This document shows positions 9,801 to 19,673 of a stretch of 64,000 bases of DNA, one piece after another. The notes beneath the pieces were generated by a model, which saw only the letters and a list, made by a program, of their open reading frames with translations, ran no database searches and was not told the DNA's origin. Each line of letters opens with the position of its first letter. Position 1 is the stretch's first letter. The position numbers and the translations under genes were made by a program. Source of the DNA: Micractinium sp. NFX-FRZ (Eukaryota; Chlorophyta; Trebouxiophyceae; Chlorellales; Chlorellaceae); NCBI GenBank assembly GCA_029339195.1, contig JAPTJF010000008.1, positions 186,001-250,000 on the forward strand, in the 5' to 3' direction.

Positions 9801-12037
9801 TCGCCATGTCGGCCATCGACCTGCAGGGTGCATTTCAGGCAACGTTACAATCAGTGTGATTGGTTAGGGGCTGGCTGCCTTGCCCCTGCCCCGCCCCGTA
9901 ACCTGCCATGTCGGCCATCGACCTGCAGAGGCATTGCAAATCATGCTGGGTTTGGTGTGATTGGTTGGGGGCTGGCTGATAGGAGAGGGCCACCGAGCCA
10001 TCCATTTGCAAAAAGGGTGGTTACGGTTGGGGTCGAGGCTTTGGTTGGAGGCCAAGGACCGGCAGCCCCCCGAACAGCCCCCCTAGGCACAGCCAGCCTC
10101 AGCACCGCCCGCACTTGCAGGCAGTTGATAATTCGCGGTGAGGTTGGTGGTGGCACCCTGCAAGTACGCCACACATCTCACAGAAGTGCAGTACCCATTT
10201 GTGCAGTACCCACACACACAGACACACTCACAGGCAGTACTTGATGAAAGTGAGGATGATGGTCGATGCCTGCACTGTGTACTCAAAGGCAAAGAGGAGG
10301 AAGACCGAGACGCCGCCGTGGGAGGAGCGGGAGTTCAGGGTCTCGTGGAGCGAGAACTTGAGGAAGGCAATGTCGATGGCCTGCATGGGAGGGCCAGCAG
10401 TGGCACGAGGAGGAGGGCAGGAGGCCAGGGGCTGGGGGTCAGAGGTGTGTGCAAACAACATGATTAGCAGGACAGCAGTGCCACGTGGGCAGGCAGCCCC
10501 CGCCACCCGCCCCCCCTTGGTCACCAACCAGCAGGACAAGGGCGGATGCCACCAGACCAGCAAGGCGGGGCACGCACCGGCAGCTGGGCTTCAAATCCAG
10601 CAGGCAGGCAGGCAGGCAGGCAGGCAGGCGGGCAGGCAGGCGGGCAGGCAGGCAGGCAGGCAGGCGGGCAGGCGGGCAGGCAGGCAGGCGGGCAGGCGGG
10701 CAGGCAGGCAGGCAGGCGGGCGGGCAGTGCGCACCAGCAGGACGAGCGTGAAGGTTGCGATGCGGAAGTGCTGGAGGCGGGAGACGTTGGGCGTGGTCTC
10801 AATGAAGTCCACCCGGTCTTGCACCAGCCAGTGGAAGATCTTGACAAACGACAGGACCACAAACATGCTGCAGCAGGGGGGCCACAGTGCGGCAGCGATG
10901 TGAGCAGCACGTGCTCAGGGGGAGGGAGCACCAGCCAGAGGAGAGGAAGTGCTTGACAAAAATGCTGCAGCAGCAAAACAGTGCTGCTGAGCGGCGGGTG
11001 CTACGTGAGTAAAAGAAGAAGAAGAAGAAAAAAAAACGGCAAACACAACACCAGCACCAATTGTGCACCCTCCAAACAAACTGGGCCGTCAAGTCCTCCT
11101 CAAAAGGAGGTCATGGTCGCGCACACAGCCTTGGACTCTCAGTCCTCAGGTCTGATACATCCTGCCCGCCTGCCTGCACAGAGTTTTGCTGCCCTCTCTG
11201 CAACCGCGCCCCCCCTTCCCCCCCACACCCACCAGCACCCCACCCCCACACACCGCCTTTGCCCCCTCTGTTCACATGCGTTCAGCACCTCCCGTCTTCC
11301 AGCACCCACCTGAGGAATGTGGCCGTGAAATCCTCCCGGAAGATGGTCATGGCCAGGCACGTCTCCACCACCGCCTGCCCCACCTTGTCGTTCACCCGCT
11401 CCAGCTCGCTGTCGCGCAGCCGGCCCAGGAAGATCTGCAGGGGGATGGGGGAAGGGTGGGGAAGGAAAGGGAACCTTGTTACAGGTGCGGCCCACACGCT
11501 TCACCTCCTGTCCTGCGGCCGGCTGTGAGAGCACACGTCAGTCCGGCGCCTGAGCTTGCTGGCACGCGCTTGCGCTTGCTGCAGGAAGACCTGAACAAGA
11601 AGAGGCCGCACCCACACTGCAGCACGGCGCCTCTGCATGATCTGTTTTCAAGCAGGTGCACTGCAGAGCAGGCGCAGGCAGGCGGGAGGCCCGACGCAGG
11701 CGCAATGTGCCTGCAGGGCGGCGGCAGCGGCGACGGCGCTGGCGGCACCGCGCACCCGCAGCAGTATTTTGTAGGTGGCCAGCGCCAGCGCGAAGCACAT
11801 GTTGCCCAGCACAGCCAGAGAAATCTTGGAAGAGCTCAGGTAGACCATACTGGGGAAGAACCTGCGGGGGAGGCAGGGGAAGCGATGGGGGATCCGCGTT
11901 CCCCAGTCCCCTAAAATTCCACCCCGGCACACTGCTCCTGACACTCACTGCTCGCGGGTGGCGAAGGCGTGCCATACCACCGCTGCCGCGGCAAGGGCGC
12001 TGAGCGCAAAGTAACTTTTAGTGGACATAAGCCCCAT
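6868..12037 (-). CDS. HRD1: HRD1/synoviolin-type ER membrane E3 ubiquitin ligase
   Basis: Exons: 12037-11949, 11861-11756, 11434-11310, 10867-10735, 10380-10232, 9820-9670, 9305-9230, 8875-8780 and 8555-6868. The ATG sits in a CCACCATGG context. The protein has a membrane region with several hydrophobic segments (for example FFPSMVYLSSSKISL, IFHWLVQDRVDFIE, TLDMLHLLVYCAFFAVVFT), then FPDATEEELQ and a RING-H2 finger from about residue 298 (CIIC, GCSHVFHLHC, CPIC). This is the HRD1 layout; HRD1 ubiquitinates misfolded proteins exported from the ER (ERAD). The C-terminal half is Gln/Ala/Pro-rich and ends IRRRRLERFGASP. A probable GC-AG intron (8031-7777, 255 nt, in frame and stop-free) may be removed from the last block, giving about 785 rather than 870 residues. 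It shares a 419-bp promoter with cpSRP54. Confidence 0.9.
8965..8995 (-). repeat. Ghost acceptor copy of HRD1 exon 8
   Basis: The sequence coding AANMGQSFP here copies the start of exon 8 (ANMDQSFPDA, from 8875), with its GCAG acceptor, 113 bp upstream on the minus strand. Confidence 0.8.
9500..9570 (-). repeat. Ghost donor copy of HRD1 exon 6
   Basis: Translated, this reads FLMYCAFFVGICTTHGVPAAP followed by GTGAGC, a decayed copy of the end of exon 6 (LLVYCAFFAVVFTTYGIPLHL|GTGAGC, donor at 9669). It lies about 160 bp downstream on the minus strand. Confidence 0.85.
9904..9931 (-). repeat. Ghost acceptor copy of HRD1 exon 6
   Basis: CTGCAGGTCGATGGCCGACA repeats the acceptor and the first bases of exon 6 (from 9820), about 105 bp upstream on the minus strand. 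It then diverges. Confidence 0.8.
10601..10728. repeat. (GGCA)n/(CGGG CAGG) microsatellite in HRD1 intron 4
   Basis: About 125 bp of near-perfect GGCA tetranucleotide repeats with CGGGCAGG interruptions, lying directly against the exon 4 donor. The same CCTG/CAGG motif recurs at 14344, 57341 and 63451. Confidence 0.95.
10938..10972 (-). repeat. Ghost acceptor copy of HRD1 exon 4
   Basis: GCTGCTGCAGCATTTTTGTC followed by AAGCACTTCC resembles the exon 4 start (CTGCTGCAGCATGTTTGTGG, from 10867), about 95 bp upstream on the minus strand, with an internal deletion. Confidence 0.65.
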
Positions 12038-12456
12038 GGTGGATGCCTCAGTAACTGGCTGGCACCAGTCCAAGAGTGGAGAGTGAGAGGAAGGCACGCA
12101 GGCGCGGAAGAGGTGCCGCGATCAGGGGAGGCACACTGCCTTCATCGAGGCTCCAGTGGTGGATGCGTGTTGCCAATCAGATGTGCAGGGCCCTTTCGCC
12201 CCTTGATGCGCATTCCCTCGCCTCGGGGGAGGCCAGCGAGGCGTGACGGTGCAGAGGATGTGGCACCGACATCCGTAAGCAAATGGGCACCGCGCGGCTT
12301 GCGGTTTGCATGTGAGCAACGTGCACAGTGGGATAAGCTTATTTTGCAGCCCAGGGAGCTGTTGGCGTGTGCAGTGTGCACCGCTCTCCCTTTGCGCGAG
12401 CTTTAAGAGCGCAGTCGATAACAGGCCGTACAATTTGGCTCTGGCACAACTAGAAA
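12038..12456. promoter_or_regulatory. Shared divergent promoter of HRD1 and cpSRP54
   Basis: The two ATGs at 12037 (minus) and 12457 (plus) are 419 bp apart, so both promoters and 5' UTRs must fit here. I see no TATA box I would commit to. Confidence 0.6.
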
Positions 12457-15400
12457 ATGGCGAGCGCTCTGCTGGTGCCGCAGGCAGCCGGCCGGCCACT
12501 GGCAGCAGCCTGCCGGCGGGCCCCCGCAGCAGCAACAACATCCCCCGCAGCAGCGCTACCGCAGCAGTGGCGGCAGCATGGCGTGCACCAGCTGCGGCAG
12601 TGGCAGCAGCGCGGGGCGGCGCCACTGGCGGCGCCTGCCGCCCGCCGCCTGGCGCTGCGCACGCGGGCAGCCATGTTTGACGGGCTCAGCAGCTCTCTTG
12701 AGAAGGCGTGGGACAGCGTGCGAAAGGATGGGAAGCTGACGGCGGACAACATCAAGGGGCCACTGCGGGACATCCGGTGGGTGGGCGGCGGGGCGCTGAG
12801 CTGCGCCCGGGCGGGCACAGGCAGGGGCGGGGCGTCAGGCAACCTCGCCTCTTTGCAGCCTTGCCAGCTCTCGTTTCATAGCTCACTCCAGGATTAGCTG
12901 TGCCAGGAGCATGCGGTGCAGCTGCCGCTGCTGGAGGCGCCAGCACGGCCCCAATCGATGCCCCACTTCCCTGCATGCAGGCAAATACGCCGCTGCATAT
13001 GGCCTCTGCTGCTTACTCCTTGACCTCCTTCTCCTCCATTGCAGGCGCATGCAGCTAGATGCGTATGTGCCGCTGTTGATGCTGCTGCCCCCGTCCCTGA
13101 TCCATGCTCCCGTCGCCATTCCTTGCTGTCCCTGCAGGCATGCGCAGCTAGAGGCGTACGTGCCGCTGATGATGATGCTGCCTCCGTCCCTGATCCATGC
13201 TCCTGTCGCCGTTCCTTGCTGTCCCTGCAGGCGTGCGCTGCTGGAGGCGGACGTGTCGCTGCCGGTGGTGCGGCGCTTTGTGGGGCGGGTGGAGGAGGCG
13301 GCGCTGGGGGAGCGCGTCGTCAAGGGGCTGTCGCCCGACCAGAAGCTTGTCAAGGTGAGACTGCGTTGGGTTTGGCATTGCTGTGAGCATGATTTCAATG
13401 TGCATGTGCTTTCAACCAGTGGGGTGTCACGAGGTGGTGAGGATGGTCAGTCCACCTTGTGGGAGCACGCTCCCCAAAAGAGACGGCAGCGGATGGCCCA
13501 GCCCGTCAACCCCCCTCGCTCCCGATTTGTGGTCTTACTTACTGCCCCCCTCGCTTGCAAACCACCCTCAGGTTGTGTACGAGGAGCTGCGGTCCCTCAT
13601 GGGCGGGCAGCAGGCGGAGCTGGTCACCCCCAAGTACGGCCCCTCCGTCATCCTCATGGCCGGCCTGCAGGTGCGGTGCTCTAGCTTTCCTTTGCTGTCT
13701 CCTTTCCTTTGTTTCAAGTATACGTTCATGGCGGGCCTGCAGGTGCGGTGCTCTCATTCATGAGACACTCTTGCTGCTCCTTCTCGCCCTTTGGGCAGGA
13801 TCAAGCAGTTGTTGTGGCGGGACCGTAGGCACAGCCTTCCTTTTGCTGTCTGCTGTCCTCTGTTTGAAGTGGTCCGTCATGGCGGGCTGCAGGTGGGGGC
13901 AGAATCAGGGTCAGGGTGTGGGAGGCCGGGATTGTGGGGCTTGCAGGCGGTGTTCCCCGCTTCAAATCGGCGACCTGCACGGAAGGGTTTGCAGGGTGCG
14001 GTAGTGTATGGGGGGCGGGAAGAGAGTTCCATTGCGATACTGAAGCGTCGCTGCTGTGTTGCTTGCAGGGGACTGGAAAGACCACCGCTGCCGGCAAGCT
14101 TGCGCTGTACCTGAAGAAGAAGGGGCTCAAGGTGCTGCTGGTGGCCACAGACGTGTACCGCCCAGGTGGGGACGCGTACCGCCTGGGTACTGCTGTGCAA
14201 CAGCCACTGCTGCCCACGCTGGTGGTGGCCTGCTGTGCATGCCGCGCCTGCTGCTGAACTGCTGGCCTGCCGGTGCGGACAGCCGCACGGCTCGTGCGCC
14301 GCTCACCAAGGCTTGAGCTCTGGGCCTGCTGCCTGTGCAGTCACCTGCCTGCCTGCCTGCCTGCCTGCCTGCTCGCCCCCACATTCATGTTCCCCTGCTC
14401 ACCGCTGGCACCTCACTCAGCTCCCGGTGCTCCATTCGGTCCAGCTGGCCCAGCGGGCCTGATCTGCCTGCCCCACCTTCTCACACCCATCCTGCCGTGC
14501 CCCACCTCTGTTCCTTTCCTTCCTTTTCCTTCTATCTTTCCCCCGCCTGCCTGCAGCCGACATCAGCTTCTTTCTGTTCCCCGCCTGCCTGCAGCCGCCA
14601 TCGACCAGCTGGTCACCCTGGGCAGCAAGATTGACGTGCCCGTGTTTGAGCTGGGCAACAAGGTGGCGCCCCCTGAGATTGCGCGGTGAGCAGCCGCCGC
14701 CCCTGCTGCCTCGCCTGCCCTCTCTGCAGCCTTCTCTTCTTCCATGGTTGCCCTGGCTGTCTTGCAGCTGGGGTCCCGAAAGTGGAGTGAGTTTCAACCA
14801 TGCAGGCGGAGATTTAAGGTGCAGGCCTTCCTGTGTTCAATACCGATAATCCGAGTCCTCTCCTTGACTCCTTTCGAGCCCCCGCAGGCAGGGCCTGGAG
14901 AAGGCAAAGAAGGAGGAGTACGATGCAGTCATTGTGGATACGGCGGGGCGGCTGCAGATTGACGAGCGGCTGATGGAAGAGCTGCGGGAGGTGGGTGGTG
15001 TGTTTTGTGTGTGTATGTGTGGATGGGGGTGGGTGGGTGGGTGGGAGAGGGCGGTGGAGCAGTTTATGATGACTCACATACGGATTAAGCATGCCTTGCG
15101 ACGCCTTGGGGTGTGCCGGTGTGCTGGGGCGTGCGGTTGAGTGCATGGGGCCGGCGCACAAGGTTGGGGGCGACCCGTCACCCTCCGTCGTCCAGCCGCC
15201 CTTGCACGTTACGTCCGTTCCTAAGCGGTGCCCAACTTGACTTGCCTGCGTGCCTATCGACGTGCAGACCAAGCGGGTGGTCAACCCCACCGACACGCTG
15301 CTGGTGGTGGATGCTATGACGGGGCAGGAGGCGGCGGGGCTGGTCAAGGCGTTCAACGATGCAGGTGAGCCTGGGCGCGCGCGTGTGTGTGTGTGTGTGT

Positions 15401-17206
15401 GTGCGTGTGTATGGTTACTAGTCTTAGTTTGGTACTGCCAGGGCAGGAGGCGGCGGGGCTTGTTGAGACCCTCAAGCAAGTATGGCGGGCAGAGGCCGCT
15501 TGTGGTCGGGCGCAAGTGTGCAGTGTGGCGCCCCTCAGCCCCCCATAGCGTGTGCACTCTTCCCCTGCGCTTCCTACCTACCTGGGACTGCCTGCCATGC
15601 CCTGCCCTCTCCTGCCCCCCCACCTGCAGTCGACATCACGGGCGCCGTCCTGACCAAGATGGACGGAGACAGCCGCGGCGGTGCAGCGCTGAGCATCAAC
15701 GAGGTGCTGCGGCTGGGGGCAGGCTGTGCTGGGAAGTGGGTAGCTGTACTACAAGCTGTTGAACAAATCATGTATGCCATCAAGTTGGTGTGGGTGCACG
15801 AACAAATCATGCATGCCATCAAGCTTGGTGTGGGTGCAGGCTGCGCAGCTCGGCGGCGCCCTTTGCCCCCGTGAGTCATCTCGTGGTCCCGTCGGCTCCG
15901 GCTGCCCCCTCCTCTCCCCATTAACCGATGCACATGTGCTGTGCAGGTCAGCGGGCGGCCCATCAAGTTTGTGGGGACGGGGGAGAAGATGGAGGCGCTG
16001 GAGCCGTTCTACCCGGAGCGCATGGCCTCCCGCATTCTGGGTGGGTGGCTGGCTGGCTGGCTGGCTGGCTGGGCGGGGGGCCGGGGAGGCATAGGGCGTT
16101 CGTTGAAGGGCGCACAAGGGCTGGATGGGGAGGGAGGGGAATCGCCCCGCGGGAAAACCAGTGTTTTTTCCACCAGGCATCCACGACCGGGCGCGCCTGG
16201 TGGCGAGTGCTGAGGCGGTGCTGAACGCGCCCAAGTGTGCTGCTCCCGTGTGCATGCAATCCGTGCTGGCTGGCGTGCCCTTTTGTTCTTGGGCGCGCAG
16301 GCATGGGCGACGTGGCGGGCCTGGCGGAGAGTGCTGGGGACGTGCTGATCAACCCGTTGGGGGGCATTGCTTGATCTCCTGAATCCACTTGTGAATGTGC
16401 TGTCATTTGCTCTGCTGTTGGGGCCCGCAGGCATGGGCGACGTGGTGAGCCTGGTGGAGAAGGCGGAGGTCGCGCTGGACGCCCAACCTTGCTTCCCTTA
16501 TTTTCCTTGCGTTTGCTTGACATCTGTGCTGTTGTTTCCTCTGTTGGGGCCCGCAGGCATGGGCGACGTGGTGAGCCTGGTGGAGAAGGCCGAAGATGCT
16601 GTGAACGCTGACGAGGCGGCGGAGCTGGCCAAGCGCATGATGACGGGTGGGTGGGGTGGATGGGTGGCGGGGGGGTGGGGGTGTGCACACAGCTGTGGGG
16701 AGGCGGCGGGGCACAATGTTGATTGCGTGATGAGTGGAGGGTCAGTGGGAGGTGGGAGAGGGATGGAGGGGTTACGGTGGGTGAGGAGCTGGCCAAGCGC
16801 ATGATGACGGGTGGGTGGGTGGGTGGGGGGGGGGGGTCAGGGGATGGACACAGCTTTGGGGAAGCGGCGGAGCTGACTGATGAGTGGGTGGTCAGTGGGA
16901 GGGGGGAGGGATATGCGAGGGAATTTCGAGTCCGGGGATTAGAGGTGAGTGAGGAGCTGGCCAGGTGCATGATGACGGAGGGGGAGGGGCGGTTACGGTG
17001 GGACATTGCCGTCCTGACTTGCACGCTGTACTGCTGCCGCGCCACTGCCCCCCTGTTTCGCCTCGCCTGCAGCCAAGTTTGACTTCAACGACTTTTTGAA
17101 GCAGTACAAGATGGTCAGCGGCATGGGCAACCTGAGCTCGCTGGTCAAGATGATGCCGGGTGCGCTGAGGGCCGTTGACAGCTTGTGTGAAGGAAGGGTG
17201 GGTGGG

Positions 17207-17285
<79 letters not shown>

Positions 17286-19273
17286 CGCGGAGGAGAGCGG
17301 AGGTGCGGTTGGGATGGATGGTCAGCAGCATGGGCGGCCATCAGTTCGCTGGTCAACGTGATGCCGGATGCGATAGGGCTATGGCGGGAGGGGTGGGTGG
17401 GGAGGGGTGTGGAGTGGGGGTGCAGAGGCACAGGGTGGTGCCAGGTGATTTGGCCGGGTTTTACGGACGAGCAAGCAGGTGGTGAACCCAATGGCAGGCG
17501 GGGACCCAAGTCATCCACATGCCTCCTCTGGTTGAACAACCATCACGACGCTTTACTGTGCCTGCAGGCATGAACAAGGTCCAGGACAAGCAGATCCAGG
17601 AGGTGGAGCGGCGGTACGCGCAGTACGAGTCCATGATCAACTCCATGTCCAAAAAGGTGGGGTGGCAGTGGCATCTGCTTGCGGGTGTCACGCTGTGCTG
17701 CAGTGCCGCCTGGGCAGGGTTTGGTGGGCGCTGCTCACATGGCTTTGGCGTGCACAACCGCCGATTCGGTGCCGCCCCACTGCCCCCCGCACCCCTCCCC
17801 CGTTGGTCTGTGGGTGCATGCAGGAGTGCTAGCATGCATGTACTGCCACACACATAAAAATATTGCACACCCCTTCCCTCCCTTCCTTGTGCGTGTGCGT
17901 GTGTGCAGGAGCGCGAGCAGCCAGAGCTGCTGGCCAAGTCGCCCTCCCGCAGGTGAGGCACGGGTGTGTACATGCAATCCGGACTGCGGGTTTCATTAGC
18001 ACCGCCCAGCACAAGTGGGTGTACAGCGCGGCCAGTTGCCCTGGTCCCTGGTCCCTGTCCCGCCCCACCCGCGCCTGCACCCCAAGCCTTACCGACCGCG
18101 CCGCCAGCCTTACCCCCTCCCCCCCGCATCCCGCCCTCCTGCCCTCCCCCTGCCAGGCGGCGCATCGCACGGGGCAGCGGGCGCAGCGAGGAGCAGGTGT
18201 CGGAGCTCATCGCCATGTTTGCCAGCATGCGGGCGCAGGTGGGAAGTTGCAGAAGGCAACAAGGGAAGCGCTGTTTCTTTGTGGGTGCTGGTGTTGAGGT
18301 GCGAGCGTCAGCGCTAAGCCCCAGCATGTGGGCGCAATTCAGGGTCTTTTGGCAGGACCGGCTGCGTAGCGGCAACTACTGCCGGTGTGGTGCCGTGCTG
18401 TGCCGTGCTGCCCCACGCCGCACTCAGGAACCCCCCCCCGGGCACTGTGCCGCGTGCCCACTCGACACCCTGCCCGCCCACCCCGCCCCCTGCAGATGCA
18501 AACGCTGAGCCGAATGATGGCGCTGAGCGGCGGCGCCAGCGGTGAGCCCCGCGGCAGCTGCCGTTGTTGTTATCCAATTGTATCTGCCGCGCGCCTTCTG
18601 CCGGGGTTCCTTCCGCCGGGGTCTGCCTTAGGCCGCCGCTGGGCAGGGTGTGCACTAAAAAAACTTCATATGTCACCCTGTTCTCTTCGTCTGGGTACAT
18701 GAGCCTGCCGCGATGCAAGCATAAGTCAGCAGCCAAACCCAGCACGCGTGCCTCGCTGGTCGCCGCCCTCCCTGACCCATCTGCCCATCCGCCCGCTCCT
18801 GCTGTGCTATGTGCGCTGCGCTGCAGGCATGGCGGGCATGCCGCAGATGAGTGATGAGGAGATGATGGAGGCGGTGATGGGCAACTCAGGTGGGCATCTT
18901 TTATGATATTAACATCATATTGCCATCATTATTCAAGCAACAAGGGGCTGCTGTTGGGTTAACGACGCCAGTGGGAAGTGGTGGGGGGTTGTGGGAGAGT
19001 GGTGAGGTGGTGACGGAAGCGTCGACGGGCAGGTCAGCCAGCAAGATGGTTATGTACAGTCAGCCGGGGTGGGGGGTGGGGGGTGGGGGGTGAGGTGCGC
19101 TTCCCTACTGTGTTTGCACCCCACACCCCCTCTGAGTTTGGCACACTCACCTCTGGCCATGCCCTGCCTGCAAATTTACCTGTGCAGGGCCCCGCAAGGT
19201 GGCAGCCGGCAAAGTGCGGCGGAAGCGGGGAGTCAGCCGCGGAATGGCGGAGCTGACGTCCCTCCAGCGCTAG
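12457..19273 (+). CDS. cpSRP54: Chloroplast signal recognition particle 54 kDa GTPase
   Basis: Seventeen phase-consistent exons: 12457-12776, 13231-13354, 13572-13670, 14069-14165, 14595-14685, 14888-14990, 15268-15364, 15630-15703, 15947-16040, 16557-16646, 17073-17159, 17568-17656, 17909-17952, 18157-18238, 18496-18541, 18827-18889 and 19188-19273 (561 residues). An Ala/Arg-rich transit peptide (about residues 1-71) precedes [17 protein letters not shown]. The NG GTPase domain shows [13 protein letters not shown] (P-loop from about residue 180), [20 protein letters not shown] and [13 protein letters not shown]. The Met-rich M domain includes [10 protein letters not shown] and ends in a basic tail (GKVRRKRG). 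In plants and green algae this GTPase acts in the stroma with cpSRP43 and cpFtsY to deliver light-harvesting proteins to thylakoids. Several introns carry ghost exon edges and one holds a 77-base G tract. Confidence 0.96.
13045..13230 (+). repeat. Two ghost acceptor copies upstream of cpSRP54 exon 2
   Basis: Units starting at 13045, 13138 and 13231 (period 93 bp) each begin with GCAG and a version of the exon start: [20 protein letters not shown] and the real [11 protein letters not shown]. The linker between copies is also conserved, so this is a tandem array. Only the third copy continues into the conserved SRP54 sequence. Confidence 0.92.
13725..13900 (+). repeat. Ghost donor copies after cpSRP54 exon 3
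   Basis: The exon end ATGGCCGGCCTGCAG|GTGCGG (donor 13671) recurs as ATGGCGGGCCTGCAG|GTGCGG (donor 13743) and ATGGCGGGCTGCAG|GTGGGG (donor 13893). Both ghosts lie downstream of the true donor. Confidence 0.85.
14344..14370 (+). repeat. (CCTG)n microsatellite in cpSRP54 intron 4
   Basis: About seven CCTG units in tandem, inside the intron before exon 5. Confidence 0.9.
16177..16556 (+). repeat. Three ghost copies of the cpSRP54 exon 10 start
   Basis: Copies start at 16177, 16301 and 16431, with the real exon at 16557; periods are 124, 130 and 126 bp. Each has its own AG acceptor. Their translations grade from diverged ([17 protein letters not shown]) through [16 protein letters not shown] to nearly intact ([17 protein letters not shown]), against the real [17 protein letters not shown]. 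Confidence 0.93.
16783..16985 (+). repeat. Two ghost donor copies after cpSRP54 exon 10
   Basis: The exon end GAGCTGGCCAAGCGCATGAT plus GACGGGTGGG is repeated almost exactly near 16786 and again, with changes (CCAGGTGCATGATGACGGAG), near 16950. Both lie downstream of the real donor at 16647, at periods of about 163 bp. Confidence 0.92.
17209..17285 (+). repeat. 77-base uninterrupted poly-G tract
   Basis: Every base from 17209 to 17285 is G. It lies in cpSRP54 intron 11. G runs of this length can form stacked G-quadruplexes and are hard to sequence, so the exact length may be an assembly artefact. Confidence 0.9.
17310..17372 (+). repeat. Ghost donor copy of cpSRP54 exon 11
   Basis: ATGGTCAGCAGCATGGGC, then CAGTTCGCTGGTCAACGTGA and TGCCGGATGCG, mirrors the end of exon 11 (ATGGTCAGCGGCATGGGC up to ATGCCGG|GTGCG, donor 17160). 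It lies just beyond the G tract. Confidence 0.8.
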
Positions 19274-19673
19274 CTTAACATTGGAATAGCTGGTGGGAGC
19301 TGCACGTTCCAGTGCCAGCCACGCGAGCCGAGCGGTTCGCGCAGGGGTGGTCGCTGAATGCATTAAAGTGCTCAGTTCGCTTCGTGCAACTACCGATGTT
19401 AACATGTCTACCGCTTCACACAGGCTCATCTGCATCAGTGGTGGTGCGTGCATTGAGCAGGTATGCGTGACTAGCAAGGCCCTGCTCGGTCCTGCTCGGT
19501 CCTGCTTGGGTGCGACAAGCGAGCCTGGGCGCCACGTCGGCGGTGCGGCACAGCGGCAGCGGCGGCAGCCTCTTAACATTTACGGCCGCATGTATCGGTT
19601 GATGAACGCTCTTTGTGGCGTCTGTACTACCATTTAGAGCGCTGTGTCTGGGGTGTACAGTGCTGTTAGAGGC
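19274..19673. other. Short tandem intergenic region, cpSRP54 to RlmN
   Basis: Four hundred bases between two + strand genes. It must hold the cpSRP54 3' UTR and the RlmN promoter. I see no TGTAA signal and no tRNA fold. Confidence 0.5.

Noticed and set aside
16177..16500. Ghost copies as mutually exclusive alternative exons of cpSRP54
   Set aside because: Each ghost loses similarity before any matching donor and cannot continue the frame, so I treat them as non-coding remnants.
17209..17285. Telomere or chromosome end
   Set aside because: It is pure G, not a TTTAGGG-type repeat, and cpSRP54 exons lie on both sides.
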